DNA from: Comamonadaceae bacterium
GTDB taxonomy: Bacteria; Pseudomonadota; Gammaproteobacteria; Burkholderiales; Burkholderiaceae_C
Reading direction: 5' to 3'
Assembly: GCA_947460065.1 (NCBI GenBank)
Contig: CANHGF010000148.1
Coordinates: 1-6,466, forward strand
Length of the DNA: 6,466 nucleotides
Below are positions 6,330 to 6,466 of the stretch, piece by piece; within the stretch, counting starts at the first letter, position 1; the number at the start of each line of letters is the position of its first letter. A program made the position numbers and the translations under genes. The notes under the pieces were generated by a model that saw nothing but the letters and a program-made list of their open reading frames with translations, had not been told where the DNA came from and did no database searches.

Positions 6330-6466
6330 TTGAGCGACAAGGCTGATTTTTCTTTCACCGGCCAAGGCCTGCGGCAGGCGCTGGAACAGGCCCACCTGCC
6401 AGCCCTGATGCCGGCGATTGCCTGCCTGACCGGCGATTTGTCGGCGCTCGACCCCGCCTGGCAGCC
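6330..6466 (+). CDS. N-terminus of a probable flavin-containing (Baeyer-Villiger-type) monooxygenase, cut by the window end
   Basis: Only the first 45 codons are present, beginning (M)SDKADFSFTGQGLRQALEQA and continuing to LTGDLSALDPAWQ. The pattern LRQALEQAHLPALMPAIACLTGDLSAL resembles the helical N-terminal extension of 4-hydroxyacetophenone-monooxygenase-like flavoproteins, which precedes their FAD-binding GxGxxG motif. Such enzymes use NADPH, FAD and O2 to turn ketones into esters or lactones. The dinucleotide-binding motif itself lies outside the window, so the call rests on this short stretch alone. The gene follows the Ldh-type gene by 39 bp on the same strand, with no terminator visible, and is probably co-transcribed. 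It starts at TTG with AAAGGG upstream. Confidence 0.6.
   Translation, partial: MSDKADFSFTGQGLRQALEQAHLPALMPAIACLTGDLSALDPAWQ

Noticed and set aside
5616..6395. A 259-codon minus-strand open frame opposite the Ldh-type gene
   Set aside because: The composition is low-complexity (Gln, His, Arg, Gly, Ala), there is no motif, and it lies opposite a gene with full family motifs. It is a codon-bias shadow.

Overview
The window is GC-rich chromosomal DNA from a betaproteobacterium, most likely of the order Burkholderiales (Comamonadaceae or Alcaligenaceae type). This rests on the G/C-biased third codon positions, a Bug/TctC-family periplasmic solute-binding protein (a family greatly expanded in that order), and a catabolic gene mix typical of those genomes. 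The genus cannot be fixed from the sequence alone.

Layout: bases 1-340 hold no credible gene. They hold a cluster of about five short REP-like palindromic units in alternating orientation, forming two convergent pairs. Bases 341-3189 are a two-gene minus-strand operon: a two-module VOC-superfamily protein (extradiol-dioxygenase/glyoxalase fold) followed by an N-acyl-D-amino-acid deacylase-type amidohydrolase. The stop and start of the two genes overlap by one base. Bases 3190-3287 are a 98-bp divergent intergenic region that probably carries both promoters and a possible operator. Bases 3288-6290 are a plus-strand operon: a DapA-superfamily class I aldolase/lyase that is not a true dihydrodipicolinate synthase, an exported Bug-type solute-binding protein, and an Ldh2/malate-dehydrogenase-type NAD(P)H oxidoreductase. 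A sixth gene starts at 6330 (TTG) and runs off the window. Its N-terminus resembles the extra N-terminal region of 4-hydroxyacetophenone-monooxygenase-like Baeyer-Villiger flavoproteins.

Taken together, this looks like a divergent catabolic locus for an organic acid, probably aromatic or an acylated amino-acid-like compound. A periplasmic protein would capture the substrate. A flavin monooxygenase and a VOC oxygenase could oxidise or open it, an amidohydrolase could remove an N-acyl group, a Schiff-base aldolase could cleave the carbon skeleton, and an Ldh-type enzyme could interconvert a 2-hydroxy and a 2-oxo acid. The substrate and the order of reactions are inference. Enzyme families are well supported; substrate assignments are not. 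The most notable sequence-level points are a lysine in place of the first metal-binding histidine of the amidohydrolase, an N-terminal-active/C-terminal-degenerate arrangement in the VOC protein, and the REP cluster at the end of the minus-strand operon.
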